Assembly (NCBI GenBank): GCA_963850345.1
Contig: CAWKKW010000009.1
Span: 124,001-188,000 of the forward strand
Source: CAWKKW01 sp963850345
GTDB lineage: Bacteria; Acidobacteriota; Terriglobia; Terriglobales; Acidobacteriaceae
Length of the DNA: 64,000 nt
Direction: 5' to 3'
The position numbers and the translations under genes were made by a program. Of this stretch, positions 35,260 to 43,971 are shown piece after piece. The notes under the pieces are model-generated. The model ran no database searches, was not told the DNA's origin, and saw nothing but the letters and a program-made list of their open reading frames with translations. Each line of letters opens with the position of its first letter. Within the stretch, counting starts at the first letter, position 1.

Positions 35260-35838
35260 CTAGATCCAGTGACGCAAGACCTGCAACACCAGAAGCGCGT
35301 ACAGACCCGCGGCTACGTCGTCGAACATAATGCCCCATCCGCCGGGCAGGTCTTCAAGTTGACGGGCCGGCGGCGGCTTCAGGATGTCGAACAGGCGGAA
35401 GAGCAGCAGCGCCAGGAGCGGGTGTTTCCAATCGAGCGGGCAGAAGAGCAGCGCGATCCACTGACCGACAACCTCGTCAATCACAACATGTCCAGGATCT
35501 TCGCGACCGGTCTCCCGCGCGACGATGGTGCCTGCCGGAATACCTATGGCGAGAGCTACCAGTGTTCCGCCCAGCGTCAGGAGCATAAGCTGTTGCGCGG
35601 AAATGCCAGGGATGCGGCTGGCAGCCAACCAGAGCAACAGGGCCGCGATCGAGCCCCAGGTTCCGGGGCCGGGCTTGCCCAGTCCCGCCCCGAAGAACGT
35701 ACCCGCGATCCAGGCCCATTTGGTCTTCAGGCCCGGAAATCTCCTGCTCGATGCGGTGCTCTGATCTGACGCGGACGTCGCCAATGGCTCGGATGTATCC
35801 GGGGTGTTGGAACGATTCGCTTTTGGGGGGCTATTCAT
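35260..35838 (-). CDS. pgpA: Phosphatidylglycerophosphatase A
   Basis: 192 residues from ATG 35838. An inner-membrane phosphatase that dephosphorylates phosphatidylglycerol phosphate to phosphatidylglycerol. PgpA motifs: GTFFGAGLGKPGPGTWGSIA, VIDEVVGQWIALLFCPLDW and FRLFDILKPPPARQLEDLPG (Asp/Glu-rich active region), with GIMFDDVAAGLYA. An N-terminal 40-residue Ser/Thr/Pro-rich tail precedes the domain. The start overlaps the yacG coding end by eight bases, so the two are probably translated from one message; the frame is open further upstream but would run deep into yacG. Confidence 0.92.
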   Translation of the reverse strand: MNSPPKANRSNTPDTSEPLATSASDQSTASSRRFPGLKTKWAWIAGTFFGAGLGKPGPGTWGSIAALLLWLAASRIPGISAQQLMLLTLGGTLVALAIGIPAGTIVARETGREDPGHVVIDEVVGQWIALLFCPLDWKHPLLALLLFRLFDILKPPPARQLEDLPGGWGIMFDDVAAGLYALLVLQVLRHWI

Positions 35839-36055
35839 CGTCGGCCGAACGCGTACGGCCTGACTCCAGGTCTTCGAACACATCCGGATCAACGATCGGC
35901 GAAGAGATCCGATATGCGCCACTTGCCCACTTGCCCAGATCGATCTTGCGGCAGCGGTCGCTGCAGAAAGGGAAGTCTTCGTCCGAGGCTAGCACGATGG
36001 TCTTGCACGTCGGACAACGCAACGCGATTGGCTTCTTTGTTCCCGGTTTACCCAT
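35831..36055 (-). CDS. yacG: YacG-like zinc protein (DNA gyrase inhibitor family)
   Basis: 74 residues with a compact zinc finger: Cys14 and Cys17 (CPTC), Cys31 and Cys35 (FPFCSDRCRKIDLGKWASG). The CRxIDLGxW pattern is the YacG signature. In E. coli YacG binds GyrB and inhibits gyrase; whether this one does is unknown. The acidic C-terminal tail follows YRISSPI. It is located between rimO and pgpA on the same strand and overlaps pgpA. Confidence 0.92.
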   Translation of the reverse strand: MGKPGTKKPIALRCPTCKTIVLASDEDFPFCSDRCRKIDLGKWASGAYRISSPIVDPDVFEDLESGRTRSADDE

Positions 36056-36197
36056 ACCGTGTTCCTACTCCATGGGATTCACGACAACGGGAGAAAGTCG
36101 CACGCCGCCGTGATCTGAGGAGAGCTTTGCTTCCAGTGTATCGCCCGCGAGAGCCGCTGAACTTCACGGAACTGCCGGAGGCCCTGTCGATCTGCGT

Positions 36198-37754
36198 CTA
36201 TTCCAGGATGCGCCCGACCAGATCGTATTCGTGCGACTCGGTAATCTCGCAGCGGTAAAACTTGCCGGCGGTCAGCGATTCGTAGGGGCCGAAGTCGTTG
36301 ATGTACACCGTGCCGTCGATCTCGGGCGCGTGAAACTGCGTCCGGCCTTCCCAGAGCAGTGGAGTCTCCACCGACTCGCCCTCGACCAGCAGATCGAGCG
36401 TCCGGCCGACCCATTCCTTTTTGAACTTCTTGCTGAGGCTCTTCTGAATGCGCATCAGCGTCTTTTTGCGGCTTTCGATGGTGCGGGATGCGTTCTTGGC
36501 TTCGTAGTGGAAGGCCTTCGCACCGTCTTCATCGGAGTAGCCGAAGACGCCCAACCAATCAAACTTCGCCGCACGCACAAACTCACAGAGCTCTTCAAAA
36601 TCCTGCTCCGTCTCACCCGGGAAGCCGACGATGAACGAAGTCCGGATCGCGATACCCGGCACCGCCGCGCGTACCTTCTCGAGCGTCTTGAGAAAAATAT
36701 CCGCGTTCGCTCCACGCTTCATCTGCTTGAGCACGTTGCCCGACGCATGTTGCAGCGGCACGTCGAGGTACTTGCAGATGTTGTCGTGGCGCGCGATGGT
36801 CTCGAGAAGCTGGCCGGTGAGGCGGTTCGGGTAAGCGTAAAGGAAGCGCAGCCAGCGCAGACCTTCTATTTGGGCGAGACGGTCGAGCAATTGCGCGAGC
36901 CCGTCATTCATGCCCAGGTCTTCGCCATAGCAGGTGGTGTCCTGGCCGATGAGCGTGATCTCTTCGACGCCTTGCGCGACCAAAGCTTGCGCCTCTGTGA
37001 CCACCGATTCGAAGCGCCGGGAACGGAACTTGCCGCGCAGATTGGGAATCACGCAGAAGCTGCAGGGATGATCACAACCCTCCGCGATCTTGATATAGGC
37101 CGAAGCCTTGGGCGTCGAACGCAGGCGGGGCGTTGTGTCGTCATAGAGGTATTGGGGCAGCGCCGGTTGCGCACCGTCCCACTCATCGCGCGAGAAGCGG
37201 CCCTGCTGTTCGCGCAGGTCGCCTTCTGGGCGCGACGACACGGCAGGCGTGGTGGCCTCAGGCCGCAGCCCGGTCGCGAGGATGTGGAATGGTGAGGGTT
37301 CGACAGTCTTCAGGCGCGGCGCCACTCCGGCAGCCGTCAGGATCTGTTCCAGCTCGCCCGTGCCGACGACCGCGTCCACTTCGGGAATGTTCTTGCGAAT
37401 CTCGTCTCGATAGCGTTCCACCAGGCAGCCGGCGACGATGAGCTTGCGTGCGCGGCCAGCGATCTTGTGCTGCGCCATTTCGAGAATCGTGTCGACCGAC
37501 TCCTGCTTGGCCGAGTCAATGAAGGAGCAAGTGTTGACCACCAGCACGTCGGCGGTCTCAGGGTCATTGGTGATTTCCGCGCCGGAACTGTGCAGCAGCC
37601 CCATCATCACTTCGCTGTCGACCAGGTTTTTAGGACAGCCGAGGCTGACAAAGCCGACCCGTGTGCGCGCGCCATCCGCAATCACGGCGGGCGTTGCATC
37701 TTCGGGCTGGGTGAGGACAGAGGGCCGGTCCTCTTGAAGGGTATTGTAGGTCAC
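36198..37754 (-). CDS. rimO: Ribosomal protein S12 methylthiotransferase RimO
   Basis: A 518-residue radical-SAM enzyme that adds a methylthio group to an aspartate of ribosomal protein S12. The N-terminal MTTase domain has iron-sulfur cysteines Cys40 (GFVSLGCPKNLVDSE), Cys76 (VVNTCSFID) and Cys110 (VAGCLVERY). The radical-SAM cluster cysteines are 227, 231 and 234 (CDHPCSFC). A C-terminal TRAM domain ends the protein. It is longer than typical RimO (about 440) because of a low-complexity insertion of roughly 50 residues (about 150-205) between the two iron-sulfur domains. The adjacent SAM methyltransferase gene ends five bases upstream. Confidence 0.95.
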   Translation of the reverse strand: MTYNTLQEDRPSVLTQPEDATPAVIADGARTRVGFVSLGCPKNLVDSEVMMGLLHSSGAEITNDPETADVLVVNTCSFIDSAKQESVDTILEMAQHKIAGRARKLIVAGCLVERYRDEIRKNIPEVDAVVGTGELEQILTAAGVAPRLKTVEPSPFHILATGLRPEATTPAVSSRPEGDLREQQGRFSRDEWDGAQPALPQYLYDDTTPRLRSTPKASAYIKIAEGCDHPCSFCVIPNLRGKFRSRRFESVVTEAQALVAQGVEEITLIGQDTTCYGEDLGMNDGLAQLLDRLAQIEGLRWLRFLYAYPNRLTGQLLETIARHDNICKYLDVPLQHASGNVLKQMKRGANADIFLKTLEKVRAAVPGIAIRTSFIVGFPGETEQDFEELCEFVRAAKFDWLGVFGYSDEDGAKAFHYEAKNASRTIESRKKTLMRIQKSLSKKFKKEWVGRTLDLLVEGESVETPLLWEGRTQFHAPEIDGTVYINDFGPYESLTAGKFYRCEITESHEYDLVGRILE

Positions 37755-37759
37755 ACCCT

Positions 37760-38599
37760 CTATTCTACCGAATGGGGCGAAGCATCGGGCTGAGGTCGGG
37801 TCAAGGACCCAGACGGGAGCGGGGAACCGGCAGCGCTGAAGGGTTTGCGAAAGGTCAGGCAGTAGAGCTTTCCCTGCGCGATCTGGCGGGCATGAATGTC
37901 GGACATCTCGACAGGAACCAGATCGACCGGGCAGGAAACCTCACCGTCGACCCCGGCAAAGTAGCGCCGGGTCGTCGGATTCTTCTGGTATTGTTCGCGG
38001 ACCACCTTCTCCGTCTCATCGACGATGACGATCTTGGATCCTGGCTTCGCGACCCGGATCATCTCGGCGATGGCCGCTGCCTTGTCGTTGAAGAAGTTGA
38101 TGCCGCCCACGTGATACACGCAGTCGAAGGCCTCCGACCGGAAGGGCAGATGTTCCGCCTCCCCTTGAAACAAGGCTGCGGGAAAAGGCAACCGGTGCAA
38201 TTTGGAGTGGCATTTGCGCAGCATGCCCGGGGAAAGATCCAGCCCGAAGAAGACGATGTCCCTTGGCAGAAAGGCGAGATTCGCGCCTGTTCCCACCGAG
38301 ACTTCGAGAACGCGATCGCCGGGCTGGATCTCCAGTTCCGGAATGTATTCCAGTCGATAGCTCTTCTTCCGGGTGAAGAAGTGGTACAGCCGCTCGGCCA
38401 CGTCATACCCAGGCGCGAGTTTGTCATACATGGTCTGGTACTTGCGATTGAGCCCGGTGGCTTCAGAGACAAACACGGGGATACCGCTGCGAACGGGATA
38501 GCAGCGTCCGTTCGCTTGGTTGTCGAGTTGCCCCGGCGAGGAAGCGAGTGGTGCGTGCGTCTCCGGGTCGCAAAGCAGATCCAGGATGTGCGGGTCCAT
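37760..38599 (-). CDS. SAM-dependent methyltransferase with Trm112-like N-terminus
   Basis: 279 residues. Residues 1-45 resemble a Trm112/YbaR-type head (ILDLLCDPETHAPL, GRCYPVRSGIPVFV), with only part of the zinc cysteines. A class I methyltransferase domain follows, with motif I VLEVSVGTGANLAFLP (residues 97-112), FGLDLSPGML and FDCVYHVGGINFFNDKAAA. The domain is UbiE/Methyltransf_11-like. The substrate may be a small molecule, lipid or quinone. The gene is immediately upstream of rimO (5 bases), so the two are likely cotranscribed. Confidence 0.87.
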   Translation of the reverse strand: MDPHILDLLCDPETHAPLASSPGQLDNQANGRCYPVRSGIPVFVSEATGLNRKYQTMYDKLAPGYDVAERLYHFFTRKKSYRLEYIPELEIQPGDRVLEVSVGTGANLAFLPRDIVFFGLDLSPGMLRKCHSKLHRLPFPAALFQGEAEHLPFRSEAFDCVYHVGGINFFNDKAAAIAEMIRVAKPGSKIVIVDETEKVVREQYQKNPTTRRYFAGVDGEVSCPVDLVPVEMSDIHARQIAQGKLYCLTFRKPFSAAGSPLPSGSLTRPQPDASPHSVE

Positions 38600-38734
38600 G
38601 TGGTTGGCTCTACTGTACGCCAGCTAGCAGGCTCGGCAAGAGCGCCGCGACTCTAAAATCCGGAGGACAGCAGGGCCTTGTCTCGGGCCGGCTGCGGAGT
38701 TGGTTACAGCGCCCTGAGCTCCGCTGTTACGTTT

Positions 38735-39487
38735 CTATACCGGGGGAAGCCCGTTGATTACAGTCACGCCCGGTGGTGCCTTGAAGACGAAGTCGCTATC
38801 GCTGGCGGGAACGTTGTCTTGTTCGCCGGTGAAGCTGAACCGGGTGACGGAGCCGTCTTTTTCTTCGACGCGAATGGCCTGGATGATTCCATCGGCAGTC
38901 ACGGTCAGCTGAAAGGACTCGACCCGCTGCTCCATACCTTTGGGGACGCCCGTCAGTTCAAAGGCGCTGCCGCCATATCCTGAAGGTGCGATCTGCAGGT
39001 TCGACAATTCTTTCGCGAGCTGGGCATGGCCGAGTAGCAGGCGAAGCGGGGAGCGCAGGTCGTCCAGCTTCTTCGCCGACACGCGCTGCACAGTGCTTTC
39101 GCCCGGCGAGTAGAAGTACGCGTCCTTGCCGTCGAGAACGAAGAGCTTGCCCGGAGGCTGGGCGTAGTTCCACCGCATGCGGCCCGGCTTCTTGAGAAGC
39201 AGCACGCCCGTTTCCTGGCGATGCATGCCCATCCCGTCGTATTGCTGCACAAAATTCACACGCAGCGAATGAAGCGCGTTGTAGTGCTTATCCACGCGGC
39301 CAGCCAGAACCTGGGCAGTCGGCGCGGGTGCGGATTCGCCATCGCCGCCGGCAGTCAGAGCGGCCATCGCTCGCCCGGCGGTCGAGAGAGTCGCAGAGGT
39401 CAGAACGAGTGACGCCCAAACCACAAGCCGCCGGTGGCGGGAAAGCCACGGGCGGCGGGAAGGAACATCCTGAAACTTTGCGATCAC
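38735..39487 (-). CDS. LolA-like outer-membrane lipoprotein carrier protein
   Basis: 250 residues from GTG 39487, whose GTGA overlaps the stop codon of the pilin gene; the frame is open to a TTG at 39505. The N-terminus has an Arg-rich region followed by a signal-type hydrophobic segment (LVVWASLVLTSATLSTAG). The mature part follows the LolA fold: LHSLRVNFVQQYDGMGMHRQ, GVLLLKKPGRMRWNYAQPPG, LFVLDGKDAYFYSPGEST. LolA carries lipoproteins across the periplasm from LolCDE to LolB. No lolCDE or lolB genes are in this window. Its coupling to a pilin gene is unusual. Confidence 0.87.
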   Translation of the reverse strand: MIAKFQDVPSRRPWLSRHRRLVVWASLVLTSATLSTAGRAMAALTAGGDGESAPAPTAQVLAGRVDKHYNALHSLRVNFVQQYDGMGMHRQETGVLLLKKPGRMRWNYAQPPGKLFVLDGKDAYFYSPGESTVQRVSAKKLDDLRSPLRLLLGHAQLAKELSNLQIAPSGYGGSAFELTGVPKGMEQRVESFQLTVTADGIIQAIRVEEKDGSVTRFSFTGEQDNVPASDSDFVFKAPPGVTVINGLPPV

Positions 39488-40008
39488 TGCAGCGGAACGG
39501 TGCAATTGGTACCACCCGCGGGATCAGCCTTAATCTCCGCGCTCTGGTCGATGCAGAAGCCGCGATGGCCGGTCTTGCCGACGGCTTGCGGCACGGCGGT
39601 CGCTTCGTAGGAGGTGTACATGTCCTGGTTATTCACCGTGACCTTGGTGCAGTTCACGATGTTGAACGTATAGCCGCTCTTCTGCCCGGTGGAGAGGGCC
39701 GTATCCAGCACCTGCGCACCCTGGGCACTTGGCGCTCCAGAGGCGGAGTTGCCGCCGAGCGAGCTGAGTGAGCAGGCAAAGCCATTCGCCGGATAATTCG
39801 TCTGATATTGGATCTCTGCCTGATAGATGGCTCGCAGCGACTGCATGGCTGAGGTCTCATTCGCCTGACTCTTCATGTTGGAGAAGTTAGGGATGGCGAT
39901 GAGCATGAGGATCAGCATGATCGAGATCACGATCAGCAACTCCATGAGAGTAAAGCCAGACTGGCGCTTACGGCGGGCAGAGTCGAGTTGAGTCAAATAC
40001 AGGTTCAT
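39484..40008 (-). CDS. Type IV pilin-like protein (prepilin)
   Basis: 174 residues. A short basic leader (MNLYLTQLDSARRKRQSG) is followed by the type IV prepilin signature GFTLMELLIVISIMLILMLI. Cleavage would occur after Gly18, giving mature Phe1 and Glu5. The C-terminal domain has three or four cysteines, including FACSLSSLGGN, VNCTKVTV and GFCIDQSAEI, which could form the disulfide-bonded D-region of type IV or type II pseudopilins. Assembly genes (pilB, pilC, pilQ) are not in this window. It overlaps the LolA-like gene by four bases. Confidence 0.93.
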   Translation of the reverse strand: MNLYLTQLDSARRKRQSGFTLMELLIVISIMLILMLIAIPNFSNMKSQANETSAMQSLRAIYQAEIQYQTNYPANGFACSLSSLGGNSASGAPSAQGAQVLDTALSTGQKSGYTFNIVNCTKVTVNNQDMYTSYEATAVPQAVGKTGHRGFCIDQSAEIKADPAGGTNCTVPLQ

Positions 40009-40193
40009 TGGCTGTCGCTTCCTGTGGCTGGTTGAGGGCCATCGATGGCAATCCTAAATGAACTAGACGGAAAGGTGAACGAAAACGCTCACGGGCAGGG
40101 GAGCCGGCCAGAACACCAGTAATGCCGGAAGAGGCCGGGATTGGTAGTCTCTGCCTCTTCCGACTTGCTGAAGGATCGACTGCTGGCCCGCTT

Positions 40194-41468
40194 CTAGCAG
40201 GCCAAAGCGTCCCTCGAAATCTTCAGTCCATCGAGCCGACCGAGCAGGGTCAGAGCCACTTCTTCGGGTTTGAAGAGGTGTGCGGCCATCTGCATTACCT
40301 GCTCATCGGTTACGTTTTCGATCTTGTCGAGAATCTCCTGCATGTCGAAGAAGTACTGGAAGTACATCTCCTGGCGCGCGAGGTTCGACATCCGCGACAT
40401 CGAGCTTTCAAGCGAGAGCAGAATGTTGCCCTTGAGCTGGTCTTTGGCACGGCGCAGTTCATCGGCGGGCATCGGTTCCGTCTTCAACCGGCGGAATTCC
40501 TCCATGATGAGCTCCACCACCTGCACTGCCTTGCTGGACGAGGTGCCGGCGTACACGCAAAGCGAGCCGGTGTCGCGATAGGGGTTCAGGTCGCTGTAGA
40601 TGGCGTAGGCCAGGCCGCGTTCCTCGCGCACCGTCTGGAAGAGGCGCGAACTCATCCCGCCGCCGAGCACGGTGTTCAACAGCAGGGTGACGTAGCGATC
40701 TTCATGAGCCATCGGCGGCGAAGGCACGCCCAGGCAAAGCTGCACCTGTTCGAGCGACTTCTTGTTGCGCATGGTGATGCGCGAGTTTGTATTCGGCGGC
40801 GCACCAAAGGCGTCCACTTCACCACCGGGCAGCGATTCGAAACGTTTCGAGACCTGGTCGACAAAGGAGTCGTGTTCGATGTTGCCGGCGGCGGAGAAGA
40901 TCATGTTCCCGCCCAGAAAGCGCTGGCCGTAGTAATTGAACAGAGTGTCCTGCTGAAATTGGCGAACGGTCTCCTTGGTGCCGAGGATCGGCTTGCCCAG
41001 CGGATGACCCTTCCAGAAGTTCTGCGTGAAGATTTCGTGGACCAGGTAATCGGGATTGTCCTCGTCCATCTTGATCTCTTCGAGAATCACGCCGCGTTCG
41101 CGAAGAATGTCTTCCTGGGTGAAGGTCGGATTTAGCACCAGGTCCGAGAGCACGTCGAGGGCAATCGGCACATGCTCGTCCAGCACCTTGACGTTGAAGC
41201 AGATGGTTTCCTTGCCGGTGAAGGCGTCGAGGTTGCCGCCGATTGCGTCCACTTCGCGCGCGATGCGTTGCGCAGTGCGTGACTTGGTCCCCTTGAACAC
41301 CATGTGTTCCACGAAGTGCGAAATTCCATTGACCTCGGCGGTCTCGTGGCGCGAGCCGGCGCGGATCCATACGCCCATGGCAACAGAGCGGATGTGGTTC
41401 ATCTTTTCGGTAAGAATCGTCAGGCCATTCGGCAAGACGGTGCGTCGAATATTGCGTTCGTTCGTCAT
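40194..41468 (-). CDS. M16-family zinc metallopeptidase (processing-peptidase-like)
   Basis: 424 residues from ATG 41468, preceded by AAGGA six bases upstream; the frame is open to 41519. The inverted zinc motif HFVEH is at residues 51-55, and the downstream Glu lies within FTGKETICFNVKVLDEHV and following. The region GGGMSSRLFQTVREERGLAYAIYS is the second M16 signature in the C-terminal half. Such enzymes degrade peptides or process precursors. No signal peptide is visible, so a cytosolic place is likely. It is divergent from rlmN. Confidence 0.94.
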   Translation of the reverse strand: MTNERNIRRTVLPNGLTILTEKMNHIRSVAMGVWIRAGSRHETAEVNGISHFVEHMVFKGTKSRTAQRIAREVDAIGGNLDAFTGKETICFNVKVLDEHVPIALDVLSDLVLNPTFTQEDILRERGVILEEIKMDEDNPDYLVHEIFTQNFWKGHPLGKPILGTKETVRQFQQDTLFNYYGQRFLGGNMIFSAAGNIEHDSFVDQVSKRFESLPGGEVDAFGAPPNTNSRITMRNKKSLEQVQLCLGVPSPPMAHEDRYVTLLLNTVLGGGMSSRLFQTVREERGLAYAIYSDLNPYRDTGSLCVYAGTSSSKAVQVVELIMEEFRRLKTEPMPADELRRAKDQLKGNILLSLESSMSRMSNLARQEMYFQYFFDMQEILDKIENVTDEQVMQMAAHLFKPEEVALTLLGRLDGLKISRDALAC

Positions 41469-41569
41469 AAGATTTCCTTGGTTCCCTACAGGATCAGACG
41501 CGTGTGCCGGTGGCGGCATGGCTTGCAGTCTCTGGGTGCTATGCTGACGAAACGGGTACCGGTGTAGCG

Positions 41570-42760
41570 ATGACTCCAGGCAGGGACAACCTGTTTTCTA
41601 TTTTAGACGCTCCCAGCCCCGCCCGGACTCGATCTCTTTTCGGCCTTTCGAATGAGCAACTTACTGAGATCCTGGCGGAATTTGCTGCACCCGCCTACCG
41701 GGTCAGGCAGCTCCGGGAGGCGCTTTACCGCGAGTGGCAGAGCGACCTGAACGACCTCACCACCTTCCCCAAAACACTGCGCGAATCGATGACCCGCGAA
41801 GGCTTCACCGTAGGGCTGCCCGAGATCGTGCAGACCTTCCGTTCGTCAGACGGCACGGAGCGATACCTGATCGCCGGCAATGATGGGCAGACGGTCGAGA
41901 CGGTGTGGATGCCCGAAGGCGACGAAGGCGAAGCAGGAGATGGATCCGATGCAGGAGACGAAGAGACAGGCGCAGGTGAGGAACAGACCGGGAAGGGCAA
42001 TCGACAGGCGGCGAGGGTTCATCGCGCGACGATTTGTGTCTCCAGCCAGATTGGTTGCGCGGTCAACTGCCAGTTCTGCCTCACGGCCCGATTGGGAATT
42101 CAACGCAACCTGACAGCCGGGGAGATTGCCGGGCAGGTGGTCGCGGTACTGAAGCGGAAGGGCGCGTCGATCGGCCGCGACCGCATCAACCTGGTGTTCA
42201 TGGGCATGGGCGAGCCGTTTCTCAACTACGACGAGTTCATGGGCGCAGTGCGACTGCTGGTCGAAGAGGTCGGCATCGCGGAGTCGCGCATGACCGTGTC
42301 GACTTCAGGTATCGTGCCGGGCATCCTGCGATTTGCGGCGGAGAAGGTTCGTCCCAAGCTGGCCATCTCACTCAACGCGTCCAATGACGAGGTGCGTGAG
42401 CGCATCATGCCGGTCACGCGCAAATGGGATATCGGCGACCTGCTGGCAGCGGTGAAGCAGGTGCCATTGCGGCCCCGGGAGCGAGTGACCTTTGAATACG
42501 TGATGCTGGGCGGGGTCAACGATCAAGTGGAGCACGCGGACGAAGTCGTCACGCTGCTACGCAAGGCCAATCTGCCAGCCAAAGTGAACTTGATCGTTTG
42601 GAATCCCGGCCCGGGGATTTCTTTTCACAAGCCCGAAGCAGCGGACGTCACCGCATTTCAACGCCGACTCATGGAACGCGGAGTTCCTGCCTTCATTCGG
42701 AGACCGCGGGGTTTGGACATCTACGCGGCGTGCGGGCAACTGAAGCGCACCGTAAGCTGA
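41570..42760 (+). CDS. rlmN: 23S rRNA (adenine-2503-C2) / tRNA-adenine-37 methyltransferase RlmN
   Basis: A 396-residue radical-SAM methyltransferase. The cluster cysteines are Cys163, Cys167 and Cys170 (GCAVNCQFC). The methyl-carrying cysteines are Cys156 (ATICVSSQIGC) and the C-terminal one in YAACGQL. NLVFMGMGEPFLNYDE is the RlmN-specific block. ATG 41570 is preferred; the longer frame from 41504 adds a segment that looks non-coding. An extra acidic insertion (about residues 117-147, rich in Glu, Asp and Gly) lies just before the iron-sulfur domain and is absent from typical 360-380-residue homologues. Confidence 0.95.
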   Translation: MTPGRDNLFSILDAPSPARTRSLFGLSNEQLTEILAEFAAPAYRVRQLREALYREWQSDLNDLTTFPKTLRESMTREGFTVGLPEIVQTFRSSDGTERYLIAGNDGQTVETVWMPEGDEGEAGDGSDAGDEETGAGEEQTGKGNRQAARVHRATICVSSQIGCAVNCQFCLTARLGIQRNLTAGEIAGQVVAVLKRKGASIGRDRINLVFMGMGEPFLNYDEFMGAVRLLVEEVGIAESRMTVSTSGIVPGILRFAAEKVRPKLAISLNASNDEVRERIMPVTRKWDIGDLLAAVKQVPLRPRERVTFEYVMLGGVNDQVEHADEVVTLLRKANLPAKVNLIVWNPGPGISFHKPEAADVTAFQRRLMERGVPAFIRRPRGLDIYAACGQLKRTVS

Positions 42761-42787
42761 TCCACGCGACTGCGGTTCAGGATAACC

Positions 42788-43915
42788 CTACAAGTTTGCG
42801 CCAGCCAGGGCCGCTCGTTCCCGCTTGTACTCGAGCCCGAGCGATAAGACCGCTTCTGCAACGCGATCGGTCGCATGCCGCAGAACGTCGCCCTCAGCCG
42901 CGAAATCCCCCGTGATGCACTTGATGCCCATTGCTTCCACGCGCTCCAGATCCGCTTCGATCAGTGCGGCGCCTTCATGCGCATACCGCTGGCGAATCGA
43001 ATCGGAGACCGGCGAAGTGTTGATCAGCGCATAGTCGAAGATCGGCTGCCGCGCGTGTTCATAGATGCGTTCGATGTGCTGCGACGCGGTGAGGCCGAGG
43101 CTCTCATTCGCCTGGGTCATCAGGTTGCAGATGAAGACGCGTAGCCCGCGCGCTTTGCCCAGAGCCTCGGGAATTCCGTCGACCAGCAGGTTGGTAACCA
43201 GGCTGGTGAAGAGAGAGCCCGGACCCACGGTAATCAAATCGGCGCGCGAAATCGCATCGAGCGTGTCGGGCAGCGGGTCGACCTTGGGCGGATCGAGTAC
43301 CAGTTCGACGATGCGGCGGCGCGTGCCGCTGATCTCCGTCTCGCCTCGGACGATCGATCCGTCGTCCATGCGCGCGACCAGGGTCACGTTGCTGTTGGTG
43401 GCCGGGTAGATACTGCCGCGCGTTGCCAGCACCTGAGAGGAGAGCTTGATGGCCTGGGCGAAGTCGCCCGTCATCTCAGAGAGCGCCGCAACAAAAAGAT
43501 TGCCGAAACTATGGCCGGCCAGGCCTTCGCCGGTTTGAAAGCGATGTTGAAAGAGCCGCGAAATGAGATGTTCGTCTTCAGAGAGCGCGACCATGCAGTT
43601 GCGCAGATCGCCAGGGGGCAGCATCTTGAAGTCTTTGCGCAGACGCCCGCTCGAGCCGCCATCGTCGGTCACGGTGACTATCGCGGCCAGATTGCTGATG
43701 GGATAGTGCTGCGCATCCACCGACCCGGCCGCAATGGCTGCCGGGGAAGCCACAAAGTGGCGAAAGCCGCGGAGGACGGTCGAGAGCCCGGTTCCTCCAC
43801 CGATGGCGACTACGCGAAGGCTACCTTGCAATGTCGCCTCCTCAAAATCTGCTCCCGAGGCCTGCAGCACTTCGGGCGGGCAGCAGCTTAACTGCATAGG
43901 AATGTACGTCCCCAC
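42788..43915 (-). CDS. yvcK: YvcK-like gluconeogenesis factor (CofD/UPF0052 family)
   Basis: 375 residues. The core begins with VVAIGGGTGLSTVLRGFRHF (about residue 36), then AIVTVTDDGGSSGRLRKDF, PPGDLRNCMVALSE, GHSFGNLFVAAL and TVGPGSLFTSLVTNLLVDGI. These are the YvcK/CofD signatures. In Bacillus and mycobacteria YvcK/CuvA binds UDP-sugars and is required for growth on gluconeogenic carbon and for cell shape. It starts with GTG 43915 or, less likely, ATG 43897. The N-terminal 30 residues differ from most homologues. It ends 28 bases from the rlmN stop (convergent). Confidence 0.92.
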   Translation of the reverse strand: MGTYIPMQLSCCPPEVLQASGADFEEATLQGSLRVVAIGGGTGLSTVLRGFRHFVASPAAIAAGSVDAQHYPISNLAAIVTVTDDGGSSGRLRKDFKMLPPGDLRNCMVALSEDEHLISRLFQHRFQTGEGLAGHSFGNLFVAALSEMTGDFAQAIKLSSQVLATRGSIYPATNSNVTLVARMDDGSIVRGETEISGTRRRIVELVLDPPKVDPLPDTLDAISRADLITVGPGSLFTSLVTNLLVDGIPEALGKARGLRVFICNLMTQANESLGLTASQHIERIYEHARQPIFDYALINTSPVSDSIRQRYAHEGAALIEADLERVEAMGIKCITGDFAAEGDVLRHATDRVAEAVLSLGLEYKRERAALAGANL

Positions 43916-43971
43916 GTTCGAAATAGGTCACCGGCGGTCCCGGCAGGTCTTCCGTCACCCGCGGACCAGAC

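Noticed and set aside
40122..41135. 337-codon plus-strand frame
   Set aside because: Antisense shadow of the M16 peptidase gene.
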